DNA of 64,000 bases from Herbaspirillum sp. RV1423 (GCF_000577615.1 NZ_CBXX010000006.1:186001-250000), one strand, 5' to 3'. Numbered from the stretch's first letter, positions 21,198 to 31,495 are shown. Numbers and translations: made by a program. Notes: a model not told the origin generated them from the sequence alone.

Positions 21198-22033
21198 TGC
21201 AAGAACTGAGGCAACGTCACAAGCTGCCCATCCTGCTGAAGATTGCGGGACTGGCGCGCAGCACGTTTTATTACCAGGCCAAGGCGCTGGAAGCGCAAGA
21301 TCAATATGCGGTGCTCAAGTCGCGTATCCGCAAGATTTATGACCGGCACAAAGGACGCTATGGCTATCGGCGCGTGACGGCCGCTCTGCGCCAGGCTGGA
21401 GAAATGGTCAACCACAAGACGGTGCAGCGGCTGATGCAAACATTGGGGTTGAAGTCGCTGGTGCGGCCAAAGAAATATCGCTCTTACCGCGGCCCCGGCC
21501 ATGCGAGCGTGGCCAATGTGCTGCAGCGGCAGTTCCAGGCTGAGGCATTCGGAGAAAAATGGGTGACCGATGTCACCGAATTCAATGTAGGAGGAGAAAA
21601 GCTCTATCTCTCGCCCATCATGGACTTGTATAACGGGGAAATTGTGGCTTACCAAATGAGTCGGACAGCTCACTTCAGCTTGGTCGACGGCATGCTCAAG
21701 AAGGCCATTCGCAAGCTGCCAGATAGAAACAGGCCGTTGCTTCACTCCGATCAAGGCTGGCAGTACCAGATGGCTGCTTATCGAAGAACCCTTGCTGAGC
21801 ATGGCATTACCCAAAGCATGTCGCGTCGGGGAAACTGCCTCGATAATGCCGCCATGGAAAGTTTCTTCGGTACGCTCAAAGCGGAGTGCTTCTATTTGAA
21901 CCGCTTTACCTGCATCGAACAGTTACAAAAGGAACTCCGCGGATACATCCGCTACTACAATCATTACCGCATCAAGAACAAGTTAAAAGGGCTGAGCCCT
22001 GTGCAATACAGAACTCAGCCCTTATGGCCTTAA
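21197..22033 (+). CDS. IS3-family transposase OrfB (DDE integrase domain)
   Basis: 278 residues if read from the GTG at 21197, which overlaps the OrfA stop by one base. It is probably made mainly as the C-terminal part of OrfAB by frameshifting. The rve integrase core carries the DDE residues in WVTDVTEFNVGGEK, LLHSDQGWQYQ and RGNCLDNAAMESFFGTLKAE. The HTH_21 segment KIYDRHKGRYGYRRVTAAL is present upstream. It catalyses strand cleavage and joining of the IS ends. Confidence 0.92.
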   Translation: MQELRQRHKLPILLKIAGLARSTFYYQAKALEAQDQYAVLKSRIRKIYDRHKGRYGYRRVTAALRQAGEMVNHKTVQRLMQTLGLKSLVRPKKYRSYRGPGHASVANVLQRQFQAEAFGEKWVTDVTEFNVGGEKLYLSPIMDLYNGEIVAYQMSRTAHFSLVDGMLKKAIRKLPDRNRPLLHSDQGWQYQMAAYRRTLAEHGITQSMSRRGNCLDNAAMESFFGTLKAECFYLNRFTCIEQLQKELRGYIRYYNHYRIKNKLKGLSPVQYRTQPLWP

Positions 22034-22072
22034 CCGGCTCACATCACCGTCCAACTTTATGGGGTCAGTTCA

Positions 22073-22087
22073 CGAAGCGGGTTTTTT
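22073..22087. terminator. right arm of the terminator split by the IS
   Basis: CGAA (22073-22076) is the second target copy and GCGGGTTTTTT (22077-22087) is the second arm of the stem begun at 20608. With the IS in place the two arms are 1.45 kb apart, so neither the M61 nor the rplY transcript ends here as before. Confidence 0.85.
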
Positions 22088-22117
22088 ATTTGATGCCGAT
22101 ACTTGCCGAATCGAAGA

Positions 22118-22732
22118 TTACTTCGCTTCAGTATCGCCAGCGCCTGCGGCAGGGGTTTCGCCTTCGGCTTCAACCTTGCCGGCCGGCACCGAAGCGGTAG
22201 CGACAGTCAGGTTTTCCTGCGACACGGCGGATACGCCGTTTGGCAGCTTCAGGTCGGCCAAGTGGATCGAATGACCGACTTCCAGCTTGGACAGGTCGAC
22301 TGAGACGAATTCCGGCAGATCCTTAGGCAGGCAGGAAATATCCAGGTCGGTCATCACGTGGCTGATGATGCCTGCCGACAGCTTGACGGCTGGCGAGATT
22401 TCAGCGTTCACGAAGTGCAGAGGCACCTTGACGTGGATCTTTTGCGAAGCGTCGACGCGTTGGAAGTCAACGTGCAGGACCAGTTGCTTGTATGCGTGGA
22501 CCTGAAAATCGCGCAGCAGAACTTGCTCAACCTTGCCGTCGATTTCCAGATCAAGGATCGACGAGTGGAACGCTTCTTTCTTCAGCGCGTGGTACAGCGC
22601 ATTGTGGTCCAGAGCGATACTGAGCGGTGCGCTGGTGCCACCGTAGACGATGGCTGGTGTTTGACCAGCATTGCGCAGGCGGCGGCTCGCTCCGGTCCCC
22701 TGCTCTTTGCGTGGAAATGCGATTACTTTCAT
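22118..22732 (-). CDS. rplY: 50S ribosomal protein bL25 (CTC form)
   Basis: 204 residues. It binds 5S rRNA in the large ribosomal subunit. The N-terminal L25 domain (about 1-95) contains [16 protein letters not shown] and [20 protein letters not shown]. The C-terminal TL5/CTC beta domain (about 100-185) contains [20 protein letters not shown] and [20 protein letters not shown]. An acidic alanine-rich tail ends the protein. The long CTC form is usual in betaproteobacteria. It lies downstream of prs, separated by three hairpins. Confidence 0.95.
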   Translation of the reverse strand: MKVIAFPRKEQGTGASRRLRNAGQTPAIVYGGTSAPLSIALDHNALYHALKKEAFHSSILDLEIDGKVEQVLLRDFQVHAYKQLVLHVDFQRVDASQKIHVKVPLHFVNAEISPAVKLSAGIISHVMTDLDISCLPKDLPEFVSVDLSKLEVGHSIHLADLKLPNGVSAVSQENLTVATASVPAGKVEAEGETPAAGAGDTEAK

Positions 22733-22774
22733 TTTAAAACTCCAATGGATGCGGGACTTCCGTCTCGCGTTAAA

Positions 22775-22847
22775 AATCCCCCGCGACCAGGGGATTCAAG
22801 GATTCCTTCATTTGCATGAAGGAATTAAAACCGGATTCTGAAATCCG
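22775..22847 (-). terminator. three consecutive hairpins between prs and rplY
   Basis: In transcript order after the prs stop: CGGATT/AATCCG (22847-22832) followed by a short U-rich stretch; ATTCCTTCAT/ATGAAGGAAT (22825-22802), 10-bp perfect; AATCCCC/GGGGATT (22796-22775) followed by TTTTTA. The last has terminator form. Together they may attenuate transcription into rplY or protect the prs mRNA end. Confidence 0.6.
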
Positions 22848-22852
22848 AAAAC

Positions 22853-23803
22853 TTATTCTGCAAACAACGACATCACCGAGTCACCCTTGCTGATGCGCTT
22901 GAATGTCTCCGCCAGCAGGCTGGCGCAAGTCAATTGGCGAATCTTGCTGCAGGCCTTGGCGGCAGCCGACAACGGAATCGTGTCGGTGACGACCAACTCG
23001 TCCAGCGGCGAATTGGCGATGCGATCCAGCGCCGGGCCGGACAGGACCGGGTGCGTACAGTAGGCGACGACTTTTTTGGCGCCGCGCTCTTTCAGGACTT
23101 CGGCCGCCTTGGTCAGCGTGCCGGCGGTATCGACCATGTCGTCCATGATCACGCAATTGCGACCTTCGACTTCGCCGATGATGTTCATGACTTCCGACAC
23201 GTTGGCCTTCGGGCGGCGCTTGTCGATGATGGCCAGGTCGCAGTTCAGGCGTTTGGCCAATGCACGGGCACGGACCACGCCGCCGACGTCGGGCGACACG
23301 ACCAGCAGGTCGTCATAGTTCTTGCTGACCAGGTCGCCCAGCAGGATCGGCGATGCATAAATGTTATCGACTGGAATATCGAAGAAGCCCTGAATCTGGT
23401 CGGCGTGCAGATCCATGATCAGGACGCGTTCGACGCCGGCTTCCTGCAGCATGTTGGCGACCACTTTTGCCGAAATCGCAACACGCGCCGAGCGTGGGCG
23501 GCGATCCTGGCGGGCATAGCCGTAATACGGGATCGCGGCGGTAATGCGTCCGGCCGATGCGCGCTTGAGCGCGTCGACCATGATCATGATTTCCATCAGA
23601 TTGTCGTTGGTCGGCGCACAGGTCGACTGCAACACGAATACGTCCTTGCCACGCACATTTTCGTTGATCTCGACCATGACTTCGCCGTCGGAGAACTTGG
23701 AAACGTTGGCCTTGCCTAGCGGGATACCGAGTTTTTCAACGACGCCTTGCGCCAGTTCCGGATTGGCGTTGCCGGTAAAAACCATCAGGTTTTCGTATGC
23801 CAT
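22853..23803 (-). CDS. prs: ribose-phosphate pyrophosphokinase
   Basis: 316 residues, the standard length. It makes PRPP from ribose 5-phosphate and ATP for nucleotide, histidine and tryptophan synthesis. Motifs include [20 protein letters not shown], the flexible loop [20 protein letters not shown], the ATP/metal segment [20 protein letters not shown], and the PRPP-binding loop [20 protein letters not shown]. It is preceded by tRNA-Gln and ispE, the conserved proteobacterial order. Confidence 0.97.
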   Translation of the reverse strand: MAYENLMVFTGNANPELAQGVVEKLGIPLGKANVSKFSDGEVMVEINENVRGKDVFVLQSTCAPTNDNLMEIMIMVDALKRASAGRITAAIPYYGYARQDRRPRSARVAISAKVVANMLQEAGVERVLIMDLHADQIQGFFDIPVDNIYASPILLGDLVSKNYDDLLVVSPDVGGVVRARALAKRLNCDLAIIDKRRPKANVSEVMNIIGEVEGRNCVIMDDMVDTAGTLTKAAEVLKERGAKKVVAYCTHPVLSGPALDRIANSPLDELVVTDTIPLSAAAKACSKIRQLTCASLLAETFKRISKGDSVMSLFAE

Positions 23804-23940
23804 GTGGGTATCCCTGAATGCAATCGTTTAAAAGTCGAAAAGCCGGCAATGCTCGACTAGTGGCGTAGTCTTGCGTTGGCGGCTTATCTCTTGGGCTTTT
23901 ATATTTCTCTATCGGGCGTTCAAATATTGCCCAAATTAAA

Positions 23941-24017
23941 TGGCAGGGGAACAAGGATTCGAACCTTGGAATGCTGGAATCAAAATCCAGTGCCTTAACC
24001 AGCTTGGCGATTCCCCT
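23941..24017 (-). tRNA. tRNA-Gln (anticodon UUG)
   Basis: 77 bases including an encoded CCA. The acceptor stem AGGGGAA/TTCCCCT is complete. The anticodon stem CTGGA/TCCAG has loop TTTTGAT, giving anticodon TTG. The T-arm CAAGG/CCTTG has loop TTCGAAT. It lies between ispE and prs, as in many proteobacteria. Confidence 0.97.
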
Positions 24018-24089
24018 ACGCAATCTGCTGTTTGCCGCCTCGCTGCACTTTTAACATCGCGTGCAACTTGTCGTCAAACCAATTCTTGG

Positions 24090-24959
24090 TTACGAACTTG
24101 TCAAATGGGCGAGAGGATGTTCCTGCATCGCTTTGGCTTTCCACGCTATCCATTTCGAAGGCACTTGTTTCAGCACCTCGTCGGCTTGATGTTCGTGTTC
24201 AAAAGAACAAAATACACAAGCGCCGGATCCGGTCATCCTTGCATTTCCAAATGCACTGAGCCATTCGATAGCTTCGGCGACAGGAGGAAACTGCTTGACG
24301 GCCACCACTTCCAAGTCGTTTTTCCCGAAGCTGCTGTGAAGAAAATTATGCGCTTCAGGAAAGTCCGTTATTTTGACTACTTTTGTATCCCTTGTCAATT
24401 CTTCGGATGAAAAAATTATCGCGGTGGGAACCGCCACGCCCGGTTCGATCACCACGAACCAGCAATCGGCGGTTTGCAGGGGAAGCAGTTTTTCGCCCAC
24501 GCCTTCGGCGAACGCGTTGCGGCCAAACAGGAAAAACGGCACATCGGCGCCCAGTTGGAGTCCTAGCGCCATCAATTGGGCGCGCGTCAGGCCGGTTTGC
24601 CATAGATGATTCAAGGCCATCAGCGTGGTTGCGGCATCGGACGAGCCGCCGCCCAATCCGCCGCCCATCGGCAGTCGTTTGCGGACCGTAATGTCGGCGC
24701 CCAGCTCCGGTTTGCCGGCTGCTGCTTGTAGCAGCCGGGCGGCGCGCACCACCAGATCGGTGCCGGCAGGCACACCCGGAATGTCGTTGACACGGCGGAT
24801 CCGGCCATCATCGCGCACCGTGAAATCCAGGGTATCGCTGCGATCGATCAACTGGAATGCCGTCTGCAGCAGGTGATAGCCGTCCGGACGACGGCCGGTC
24901 ACATGCAGGAACAGATTCAGTTTTGCCGGGGCAGGGCAGTTGAGCAGGCTTGCTTGCAT
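24090..24959 (-). CDS. ispE: 4-diphosphocytidyl-2-C-methyl-D-erythritol kinase
   Basis: 289 residues. It is a GHMP-family kinase of the non-mevalonate isoprenoid pathway and phosphorylates the 2-hydroxyl of CDP-ME. Motif 1 is [20 protein letters not shown] (about 10-29). The ATP-binding glycine loop is [20 protein letters not shown] (about 92). Motif 3 is [14 protein letters not shown] near the C-terminus. It follows lolB in the same direction and probably shares its transcript, upstream of the tRNA-Gln gene. Confidence 0.96.
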   Translation of the reverse strand: MQASLLNCPAPAKLNLFLHVTGRRPDGYHLLQTAFQLIDRSDTLDFTVRDDGRIRRVNDIPGVPAGTDLVVRAARLLQAAAGKPELGADITVRKRLPMGGGLGGGSSDAATTLMALNHLWQTGLTRAQLMALGLQLGADVPFFLFGRNAFAEGVGEKLLPLQTADCWFVVIEPGVAVPTAIIFSSEELTRDTKVVKITDFPEAHNFLHSSFGKNDLEVVAVKQFPPVAEAIEWLSAFGNARMTGSGACVFCSFEHEHQADEVLKQVPSKWIAWKAKAMQEHPLAHLTSS

Positions 24960-24999
24960 GAAATGATTCGATAGAGCGGGATAAGCCGCAAATGTGCCG

Positions 25000-25629
25000 T
25001 CAATGGCTTTGCCAGTTGTCGATTACGATGCGGATCGACACCGGACCGGCCTGCTGGGTGTTGCGCGCCAGATCGATGCGTTTTGGGTGGCTTTGCGCGG
25101 TATCGGCTGCTTCATCCTGCCATTCTCCGTAGCTCAGGCTCCAGCCGTCGCGCGTGATGAAGCGCTCTGTATCCCTCGATGGGCGGGCAACGAAGGATTT
25201 GCCGTCGGCGCCGCGGCCGAAACCTTGCAGCCAGTCGCGCAGGCCCGATACAGGTAACGGCCAGCCCAGCGCTTGTTCGGTAAGGATATCGACGTCGGCG
25301 GCCGTCATCGGCGGTTTGCCCGATTGCGTCAATACGGCAATGCCGGGTTTGATGTCAATGACGGCGAGGGTCTGGCCCAGCGGCGACAGCAGCGTCACAG
25401 TGACACGGCGCTCGGTTTGGTTCCATGTAAAACTGCCGTGCAATGCTTCGTCGCGGTCATCGCGCTGATAGCGTACCGACAGGCGCCCGCCGAGATCGAT
25501 TGCGTCGCTATAGCGGCGCTCGGCGGCAGGCGCATTACCGGTGTTTTCCTGCGGCGCAATGCTCGCGCAGCCGGCGGCCAGCATGACCAGGCACGCAGCC
25601 GCGCTCCGTCTGATAAATTCGATCGTCAT
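25000..25629 (-). CDS. lolB: outer-membrane lipoprotein LolB
   Basis: 209 residues from the ATG at 25629; the longer frame to 25902 runs back into the upstream gene and is rejected. The lipoprotein signal ends at LVMLAAGC, with the acylated cysteine at about residue 20. LolB receives lipoproteins from LolA and inserts them into the outer membrane. Typical segments are [20 protein letters not shown] and [20 protein letters not shown]. It is 13 bases after the TPR lipoprotein gene and 40 bases before ispE, forming the usual lolB-ispE pair. Confidence 0.92.
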   Translation of the reverse strand: MTIEFIRRSAAACLVMLAAGCASIAPQENTGNAPAAERRYSDAIDLGGRLSVRYQRDDRDEALHGSFTWNQTERRVTVTLLSPLGQTLAVIDIKPGIAVLTQSGKPPMTAADVDILTEQALGWPLPVSGLRDWLQGFGRGADGKSFVARPSRDTERFITRDGWSLSYGEWQDEAADTAQSHPKRIDLARNTQQAGPVSIRIVIDNWQSH

Positions 25630-25642
25630 CCGGCCGCGTCGC

Positions 25643-27445
25643 TCATAACTGAACCTTGAGGCGCTCCAGTGTGCTCTTGAGCACGTCGTTTTTCGGATCC
25701 TTGGATTGCGCTTCGCGCCAGAGCTTCTTTGCTTCGTCCTGTTTACCACGCGTCCACAGGATTTCGCCGAGGTGGATGCCGATTTCGGGATCCTGGCGCA
25801 AGCCATAGGCACGGCGAAGTTCCTTTTCTGCTTCGTCCAGGTTGCCGATGCGGAATTCGGCCCAGCCGAGGCTGTCCGCGATGAAGGCGTCTTCCGGGGC
25901 AAGCTGGACAGCTTTTTTGATCAGCTCGACCGCTTCCGGCAGGCGAATGTTGCGGTCGGCCAGCGAATATCCCAGCGCGTTATAGGCATGCTGATTGTTC
26001 GGCGCCAGTTCGATGATCTTGCGCAGCGCGGTTTCCATATCCTTATAGTTGCCGATCTTGTCGGCCGCCATGGCATAGTCGTACAGCAGGTCGGTATTGT
26101 CCGGGAAGCGCTTCAAGCCTGCCGATAGCACGTCGGCTGCATCCTGGTAGCGCCCGTTGTCGCGCAGGATCTGCGCTTCTCCCTGGATCAGTTGCAATTG
26201 TTCTCGGTCGTTGCCGGCTTCGACCTGCGCCTGCTGCAATACCTTGCGGGCGCCGTCGATATCGCCGCGTTTTGCCATCAATTGGCCACGACGGATTTGC
26301 ACGTTGACGTAGGCCTCGCCCGGTTCGACCTGTTCCAGCCATTTCAGCGCGCCCGGGATGTCGTTGCGTTCCTCGGCGATCTGCGACAGCAGCAACTGCG
26401 CCTGGGTCGGATCGCGCTCGTCTTCCGGCTGGGTCGCCAGGACTTCGAGATAGCGCTTCAGATAAGTTTCGGCTTGGGAAAGGTGATTTGTCTGCACGTT
26501 CAGGATGCCCAGCGCGAACAGCGTGGTCAGGTCGTCCTGGTCGTCCTTGAGCAAAGCCTGGAACTGGCCGCGGGCCTGCTCATACTGCTTTTGTTCGACC
26601 AGGCCGCGTGCATAGGCAATGCGGACTTCGCGCGCGTCGGGATATTTTTTGAGGAAGTCGGCCACCAGCTTCATGGCTTCGATCGGATCCGGCGTGACTT
26701 GCGCCAGCGTCAGGATGGCCAGTTCGGAATCGGGTTTGATCTTCAGCGCCTGGTTGGCTTCGTCGCGCGCACGCGTCGCATCGCGGTTGGCGTATGCGCC
26801 TTGCGCCAGCGCCAGGTGGGTTTCGATCAGCGTCGGGTAGGGGGCGACGACGTCCTGCAGGATATCGAATGCGGCAGTCTTGTCGCGGGCGCGGCTCAGC
26901 AGGCGCTGGATTTGCAGCATCATCGGGCCGCGCGCCTGCGGCGCGGCTTCGGCCAGGCGCTGCGCCAGCAAGGGCTTGATTTCGGCGATGTTGTCGCCCA
27001 ACATGATCAGGCCCAGATAGTTTTGCAGGGCTTCATCCGAATGCGGCGCCAGTTCGGTCCACAGGCGCACGGCGGCCAGCGCTTCGCCGGGACGACGCGC
27101 CGCCAGGGCGATTTCCGCCGCGCGCTTGGCCAGTCGGGGATCGCGGGTTTGCTGGGCAGTGCCCAGTAGCGTGACGTAGGCGGCTTGCCATTGTCCGCGC
27201 TGGAAGGCGATTTCTGAACTGAGGATCTTGAACAGGATTTCTTCGCTCAGCTCAGTGGACGGCAATACATCTTCCGGCTGTTGGACCTTCGCTTTTGCCT
27301 GCGCCTTGCGCGTCGGAGAAGCTTTGGCGAGGGCCTGTTTCTTGCTGGTTGCAACGGGCGCGGCTTCGGTCTCGCTGGGTTGCCGCAGGCTTGCACACGC
27401 GGAGAGCATGACGGAGAGCGTTACAATGGCGAGAGGTTTTTTCAA
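25643..27445 (-). CDS. TPR-repeat lipoprotein
   Basis: 600 residues. The lipoprotein signal MKKPLAIVTLSVMLSAC puts the acylated cysteine at residue 17. A lysine/alanine-rich linker (about 30-55) is followed by many tetratricopeptide repeats through to the C-terminus, such as GNYKDMETALRKIIELAPNN, RLPEAVELIKKAVQLAPEDA and GNLDEAEKELRRAYGL. Members of this family adjoin lolB in many betaproteobacteria. They are presumed envelope scaffold proteins, but their partner is unknown. It is first in the TPR-lolB-ispE operon and divergent from mutM. Confidence 0.88.
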   Translation of the reverse strand: MKKPLAIVTLSVMLSACASLRQPSETEAAPVATSKKQALAKASPTRKAQAKAKVQQPEDVLPSTELSEEILFKILSSEIAFQRGQWQAAYVTLLGTAQQTRDPRLAKRAAEIALAARRPGEALAAVRLWTELAPHSDEALQNYLGLIMLGDNIAEIKPLLAQRLAEAAPQARGPMMLQIQRLLSRARDKTAAFDILQDVVAPYPTLIETHLALAQGAYANRDATRARDEANQALKIKPDSELAILTLAQVTPDPIEAMKLVADFLKKYPDAREVRIAYARGLVEQKQYEQARGQFQALLKDDQDDLTTLFALGILNVQTNHLSQAETYLKRYLEVLATQPEDERDPTQAQLLLSQIAEERNDIPGALKWLEQVEPGEAYVNVQIRRGQLMAKRGDIDGARKVLQQAQVEAGNDREQLQLIQGEAQILRDNGRYQDAADVLSAGLKRFPDNTDLLYDYAMAADKIGNYKDMETALRKIIELAPNNQHAYNALGYSLADRNIRLPEAVELIKKAVQLAPEDAFIADSLGWAEFRIGNLDEAEKELRRAYGLRQDPEIGIHLGEILWTRGKQDEAKKLWREAQSKDPKNDVLKSTLERLKVQL

Positions 27446-27478
27446 GGGAAATCCTGAATTAATCGGGCAAACATTAAT

Positions 27479-27509
27479 TTTACGCTCAACAGCGAAGCTG
27501 TTGGTGTAA
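27479..27509. repeat. hairpin in the TPR-gene leader / mutM upstream region
   Basis: CAACAGC (27487-27493) and GCTGTTG (27497-27503) pair around GAA, with an interrupted outer TTAC/GTAA extension. It is 34-67 bases upstream of the TPR lipoprotein start, without a T-run. Confidence 0.35.
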
Positions 27510-27588
27510 GCGAGTGTAAACCATCTGTTCTATCATATCCGCCTTATAGCAGTTCCATATCAGCCCTTATCCAGAGTCCTCGTTCCCC

Positions 27589-28419
27589 ATGCCCGAATTG
27601 CCAGAAGTAGAAGTCACCCGGCGCGGCGTCGCTCCTTATCTTGAGGGCGAGACCGTCAGCGCTGTGGCGATGCGCCACAGCGGATTGCGCTGGCCGTTTC
27701 CTGTCGACTTGCAGCAGCGCCTGGCCGGCCGCGTCATCCGCTCGACCGGGCGGCGCGGCAAATATCTGCTGATCCATTTCGACCATGGGACGCTGATCGT
27801 GCACTTGGGCATGTCAGGGCATCTGCGCATCCTGCCTTTGGGCATTGCGCCGCAAAAGCACGATCATTTCGACCTGGTGGTCGGCAAGCCGGCCCGGAAT
27901 GTCATGCGCATGACCGATCCGCGCCGTTTCGGCGCAGTGTTGTGGCACGACGCGGCCGATGGCGACATCGAAGAACATATCCTGCTGCGCGGCCTGGGAC
28001 TGGAGCCGCTTGAAGACAAGTTTTCAGCCGAAGAACTGCACCGTCGGACGCGTAACCGCAGCGCGCCGATCAAGCAGGTCTTGCTGGCCGGCGATATCGT
28101 CGTCGGCGTCGGCAATATCTATGCGTCGGAAAGCTTGTTCAAGGCAGGCATCAATCCCAAGACGGCAGCCGGCAAGATCAGTTTGCCGCGCTACGAAAAA
28201 CTGGCGGCGGCGATTCGTGAAACACTGGCTGCGGCAATCGAGCAAGGCGGCAGCAGCTTGCGCGATTTCATTGCGGTCAACGGCCAGTCGGGTTATTTCC
28301 AGCAAAACTATTTCGTCTATAACCGTACTGGTCTGGCTTGCCGCATTTGCACAACGCCGATCCGGCAGATCAAGCAAGGCCAGCGTTCCACTTTTTATTG
28401 CGTGACTTGCCAGCGATGA
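27589..28419 (+). CDS. mutM: formamidopyrimidine-DNA glycosylase
   Basis: 276 residues. It removes 8-oxoguanine and formamidopyrimidines and cleaves the abasic site. The catalytic N-terminus [13 protein letters not shown] leaves Pro1 and Glu2 after methionine removal. The conserved lysine is in [11 protein letters not shown]. The helix-two-turn-helix segment is [20 protein letters not shown], and the C-terminal zinc finger has four cysteines (CRICTTPI ... FYCVTCQR). The stop codon overlaps the mutY start in an ATGA arrangement, so the two 8-oxoguanine repair enzymes are translationally coupled. Confidence 0.97.
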   Translation: MPELPEVEVTRRGVAPYLEGETVSAVAMRHSGLRWPFPVDLQQRLAGRVIRSTGRRGKYLLIHFDHGTLIVHLGMSGHLRILPLGIAPQKHDHFDLVVGKPARNVMRMTDPRRFGAVLWHDAADGDIEEHILLRGLGLEPLEDKFSAEELHRRTRNRSAPIKQVLLAGDIVVGVGNIYASESLFKAGINPKTAAGKISLPRYEKLAAAIRETLAAAIEQGGSSLRDFIAVNGQSGYFQQNYFVYNRTGLACRICTTPIRQIKQGQRSTFYCVTCQR

Positions 28420-29558
28420 AGCGCATCCTTACTAAAACCGATGCGGCGCTTGTCGCCCTGCAGACCGGCGCAGCGGAGGATTTCGCCGACCCGGCTTTTT
28501 CAGACGCCGTGATCGGCTGGCAAAAGCAGCACGGCCGCCACGCCTTGCCCTGGCAGAACACATGCGACGCTTATCGCATCTGGCTGTCGGAGATCATGCT
28601 GCAGCAGACGCAGGTCACGGCTGTGATTCCCTATTATCAAAAATTCCTGCAGAGTTTTCCCACCGTCGAAAGCCTGGCGGCGGCACCGTCCGAAGCCGTG
28701 ATGGCACACTGGAGCGGGCTCGGTTATTACACACGGGCGCGCAACCTGCATCGCTGCGCGCAACGTGTGGCGGAGGAATACGGCGGACGCTTTCCCGACG
28801 ATCCGGAATTGCTGGCGGATTTGCCGGGCATCGGTCGTTCGACTGCCGCGGCCATTGCCGCTTTCGCCTACGGCAAGCGTGCCGCCATCCTCGACGGCAA
28901 CGTCAAGCGTGTGTTTGCACGCGTGTTCGGCGTCGAAGGTTTCCCGGGCGCGAAGCCAGTGGAAGACCAGTTGTGGCGCCGTGCCGTTGCGCTACTGCCG
29001 CAAACGGACATGGAGTCTTATACGCAAGGATTGATGGATCTCGGCGCGACCTTGTGCCTGCGCGGCAAACCGGCCTGCGATCGTTGCCCGCTGGCGCAGC
29101 GTTGCGTGGCGCTGGCGACCGATCGCACGTCTGAGTTACCCGTGCGCAAGCCCAAGAAGGCGGTACCGGAAAAGGAAACCATGATGCTGGTGGTCAGCGA
29201 CGGCGACGAGGTACTGCTGCAGCAGCGCCCCGACAGCGGCATTTGGGGGGGCTTGCTGTCATTGCCGGAACTGGCCGTAAGCCGGGATGCCGACGAATTC
29301 GGATTGGCGGTGGAAGATGCCATGAAGCCTTTCGGCGCGATCGCGGCATGCCGCAAATTGCAGCCGTTCTCGCATGTCTTCACGCATTTCAAATTGCACA
29401 TCTCGCCGTATCAGGTGGTGCTGAAAAAACGCCTTCCCCACATCGCGGAATCGGTCCACGTCTGGTATCCGATCGCGGAACTGGCCGATGCGCCATTGCC
29501 GGCGCCGGTCAAGAAGCTGCTTTTGGAGGTATTGAGGGAGGACGATCTGCTGAATTGA
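28416..29558 (+). CDS. mutY: A/G-specific adenine glycosylase
   Basis: 380 residues from the ATG at 28416, inside the mutM stop (ATGA). It removes adenine mispaired with 8-oxoguanine. The HhH-GPD region contains TWQ-type entry [20 protein letters not shown], the helix-hairpin-helix [20 protein letters not shown] and the following catalytic aspartate in [16 protein letters not shown]. The 4Fe-4S cysteines are [17 protein letters not shown] (C-x6-C-x2-C-x5-C). The C-terminal NUDIX-like domain (about 230-375), which reads 8-oxoguanine, is present. Confidence 0.96.
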   Translation: MKRILTKTDAALVALQTGAAEDFADPAFSDAVIGWQKQHGRHALPWQNTCDAYRIWLSEIMLQQTQVTAVIPYYQKFLQSFPTVESLAAAPSEAVMAHWSGLGYYTRARNLHRCAQRVAEEYGGRFPDDPELLADLPGIGRSTAAAIAAFAYGKRAAILDGNVKRVFARVFGVEGFPGAKPVEDQLWRRAVALLPQTDMESYTQGLMDLGATLCLRGKPACDRCPLAQRCVALATDRTSELPVRKPKKAVPEKETMMLVVSDGDEVLLQQRPDSGIWGGLLSLPELAVSRDADEFGLAVEDAMKPFGAIAACRKLQPFSHVFTHFKLHISPYQVVLKKRLPHIAESVHVWYPIAELADAPLPAPVKKLLLEVLREDDLLN

Positions 29559-29592
29559 TTCAGTGCTGATTTAGCGTTGAGGCGGTGTGGCT

Positions 29593-30456
29593 TCAACCAA
29601 GCTGGCGATGCCGCACGACGACGTTTTCGCGGGCGGAGAAATATTGCGCCAGTTGTTCGACGATATACACCGAACGATGCTGGCCGCCTGTGCAGCCGAT
29701 GGCTATGGTGAGATAGCTGCGGTTGTCGCGTTTGAAGGACGGCAACCATTTTTCGACAAAGTTGCGGATATCGCCGAGCAATTCGTTCACCTCCGGCAGA
29801 TTGGCAAGGAATTCGATCACCGGCGCGTCGCGTCCCGTCAGCGGCCGCAAGCGCAGGTCGTAATGCGGATTGGGCAGCACGCGCACGTCGAACACCAGGT
29901 CGGCATCGAGCGGCACGCCGAACTTGAAGGCGAACGATTCGAACAGCAGGGTCAGGCTGGCGCGATCGGTGTCGATCAGGTCGCGGATCCAGGCGCGCAG
30001 CTTGTTGGCGCTCAGGTTGGAGGTATCGATGACGTGGCCGAGCCCTTCGATCACGCTCAGCATTTCCCGCTCCTTGTGGATGCATTCGGTCAACGTCAGA
30101 CGATCGGTCGGATTCTGGTCGGGCAGCAGACGATGCGACAGCGGATGGCTGCGGCGCGTTTCGGAAAAGCGCGTGATCAGCGATTCGGTCGTCGCGGTGA
30201 GGAAGAACACCTTGACGTCGTGGCCCTGGTCTTTCAGCAGTTGTATATCGGAGCCGAGGCCGGCCAGCGAATCGGCGCTGCGCGCATCGGTCGCCACGGC
30301 CATCGTATCGTCGCCTTCCTTGAGGCGGGTTTCCACGAGGCTGCATAACAAGGCCGGCGGCAAATTGTCGACGCAAAAGTAACCGGCGTCTTCCAGTACG
30401 TGAAGAGCCACCGATTTGCCGGAGCCGGAAATGCCGGTAATGAGAACGATACGCAT
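29593..30456 (-). CDS. rapZ: RNase adapter RapZ (P-loop protein)
   Basis: 287 residues. The Walker A motif GISGSGKS is at residues 8-15. The C-terminal domain ends with the conserved [20 protein letters not shown]. In E. coli RapZ delivers the GlmZ small RNA to RNase E and senses glucosamine 6-phosphate. In betaproteobacteria the same cluster links it to the nitrogen PTS. It lies 100 bases downstream of hprK in the same direction. Confidence 0.94.
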   Translation of the reverse strand: MRIVLITGISGSGKSVALHVLEDAGYFCVDNLPPALLCSLVETRLKEGDDTMAVATDARSADSLAGLGSDIQLLKDQGHDVKVFFLTATTESLITRFSETRRSHPLSHRLLPDQNPTDRLTLTECIHKEREMLSVIEGLGHVIDTSNLSANKLRAWIRDLIDTDRASLTLLFESFAFKFGVPLDADLVFDVRVLPNPHYDLRLRPLTGRDAPVIEFLANLPEVNELLGDIRNFVEKWLPSFKRDNRSYLTIAIGCTGGQHRSVYIVEQLAQYFSARENVVVRHRQLG

Positions 30457-30556
30457 GGGTATGATGATACCTCAACGCCGGGAATGGTTCAGTTTCCACT
30501 CAGTGTAAGGCGTGAGTTTCCTGCACTTGACGCGCAAGAGAGGCACTTTTACCCAG

Positions 30557-31495
30557 TTATTCGCCGTTCATCGCCTTGCGTTGGCGATCGATGAATTCCT
30601 TGAGCGTATCAATGCCGCGCAACTGCAGGATGGTGTTGCGCACCGCCGCTTCCAGCAGCACCGCGATATTGCGGCCGGCCGCCACGGGGATGACGACCTT
30701 GCGGATCGGCAAGCCCAGCACGTCTTCAAACTGCGCATCCAGCGGCAGGCGCTCGTAATTCTCTTCGAGCGTGCTGCGGCGGACCAGATGGACGATCAGC
30801 TTCAGGCGCATTTTGCGTCGTACAGCGGTCTCGCCGAAGATGGCCTTGATGTCGAGCAGGCCAAGGCCGCGCACTTCCAGCAGGTTTTGCAGCAGTGGCG
30901 GGCAGCGGCCTTCGATCATGTTCGGTGCGATGCGCGCGAACTCGACCGCATCGTCGGCTACCAGGCCGTGGCTACGCGAGATCAGTTCCAGGCCCAGTTC
31001 GCTCTTGCCCAGACCGGATTCTCCGGTAATCAGCACGCCCACGCCGAGCACGTCCATGAACACGCCATGCATGGTGATCTGTTGCGCCAGCTTCTTGGAC
31101 AGGTAGACCCGCAGATAGTCGATCACCTGCGCTGCGGGTAGCGGCGTCGAGAACAGCGGGATGTTTTTTTCGTCGCAGATCGCCAGGATATCGGGCGGCG
31201 TAGCCAGACCTTGCGCAATGATAAAGGCGGGCGGTTCGCCGGCCACCAGTTCGGCGGTCTGGTAGGCGCGCGAGGTATTCGAAAGGCGTTGGTAGTACTC
31301 GGTTTCCTGATGGCCGAAAACCTGGATGCGGCCGGGGTGGATCAGGTTCAAATGGCCAACCTGGTCGGCAGCCGACGCAGCGTCGCCGGAGATCAGGCGT
31401 TCTCCGCCCGGAAAGCCGGCAAACCAGCCCAGTTGCAGCGATTCACGGTTTTCTTCATACAGTTGCTGTATCGATAATGCGGTAAATGCAGGCAT
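30557..31495 (-). CDS. hprK: HPr kinase/phosphorylase
   Basis: 312 residues, preceded by GGAGAACC. It phosphorylates and dephosphorylates HPr on serine. The P-loop is GESGLGKS (about 154-161). The following acidic motif is [10 protein letters not shown], and the C-terminal signature is [20 protein letters not shown]. An N-terminal DRTGG-like domain covers about residues 1-130. HprK in betaproteobacteria forms part of an incomplete, regulatory PTS with PtsN, which lies directly upstream. Confidence 0.95.
   Translation of the reverse strand: MPAFTALSIQQLYEENRESLQLGWFAGFPGGERLISGDAASAADQVGHLNLIHPGRIQVFGHQETEYYQRLSNTSRAYQTAELVAGEPPAFIIAQGLATPPDILAICDEKNIPLFSTPLPAAQVIDYLRVYLSKKLAQQITMHGVFMDVLGVGVLITGESGLGKSELGLELISRSHGLVADDAVEFARIAPNMIEGRCPPLLQNLLEVRGLGLLDIKAIFGETAVRRKMRLKLIVHLVRRSTLEENYERLPLDAQFEDVLGLPIRKVVIPVAAGRNIAVLLEAAVRNTILQLRGIDTLKEFIDRQRKAMNGE

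Larger units (their letters stand above)
20623..22072 (+). mobile_element. IS3-family (probably IS150 group) insertion sequence, apparently intact
   Basis: 1450 bp. The 24-bp imperfect terminal inverted repeats are at 20623-20646 (begins TGAACTGACCCCAAAGAG) and 22049-22072 (reverse complement begins TGAACTGACCCCATAAAG), with two differences. The target duplication is CGAA, 4 bp. It carries orfA and orfB in the arrangement of the IS3 family with an A AAA AAG slippery site for -1 frameshifting. All reading frames and ends are undamaged, so it may be active. Confidence 0.93.
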
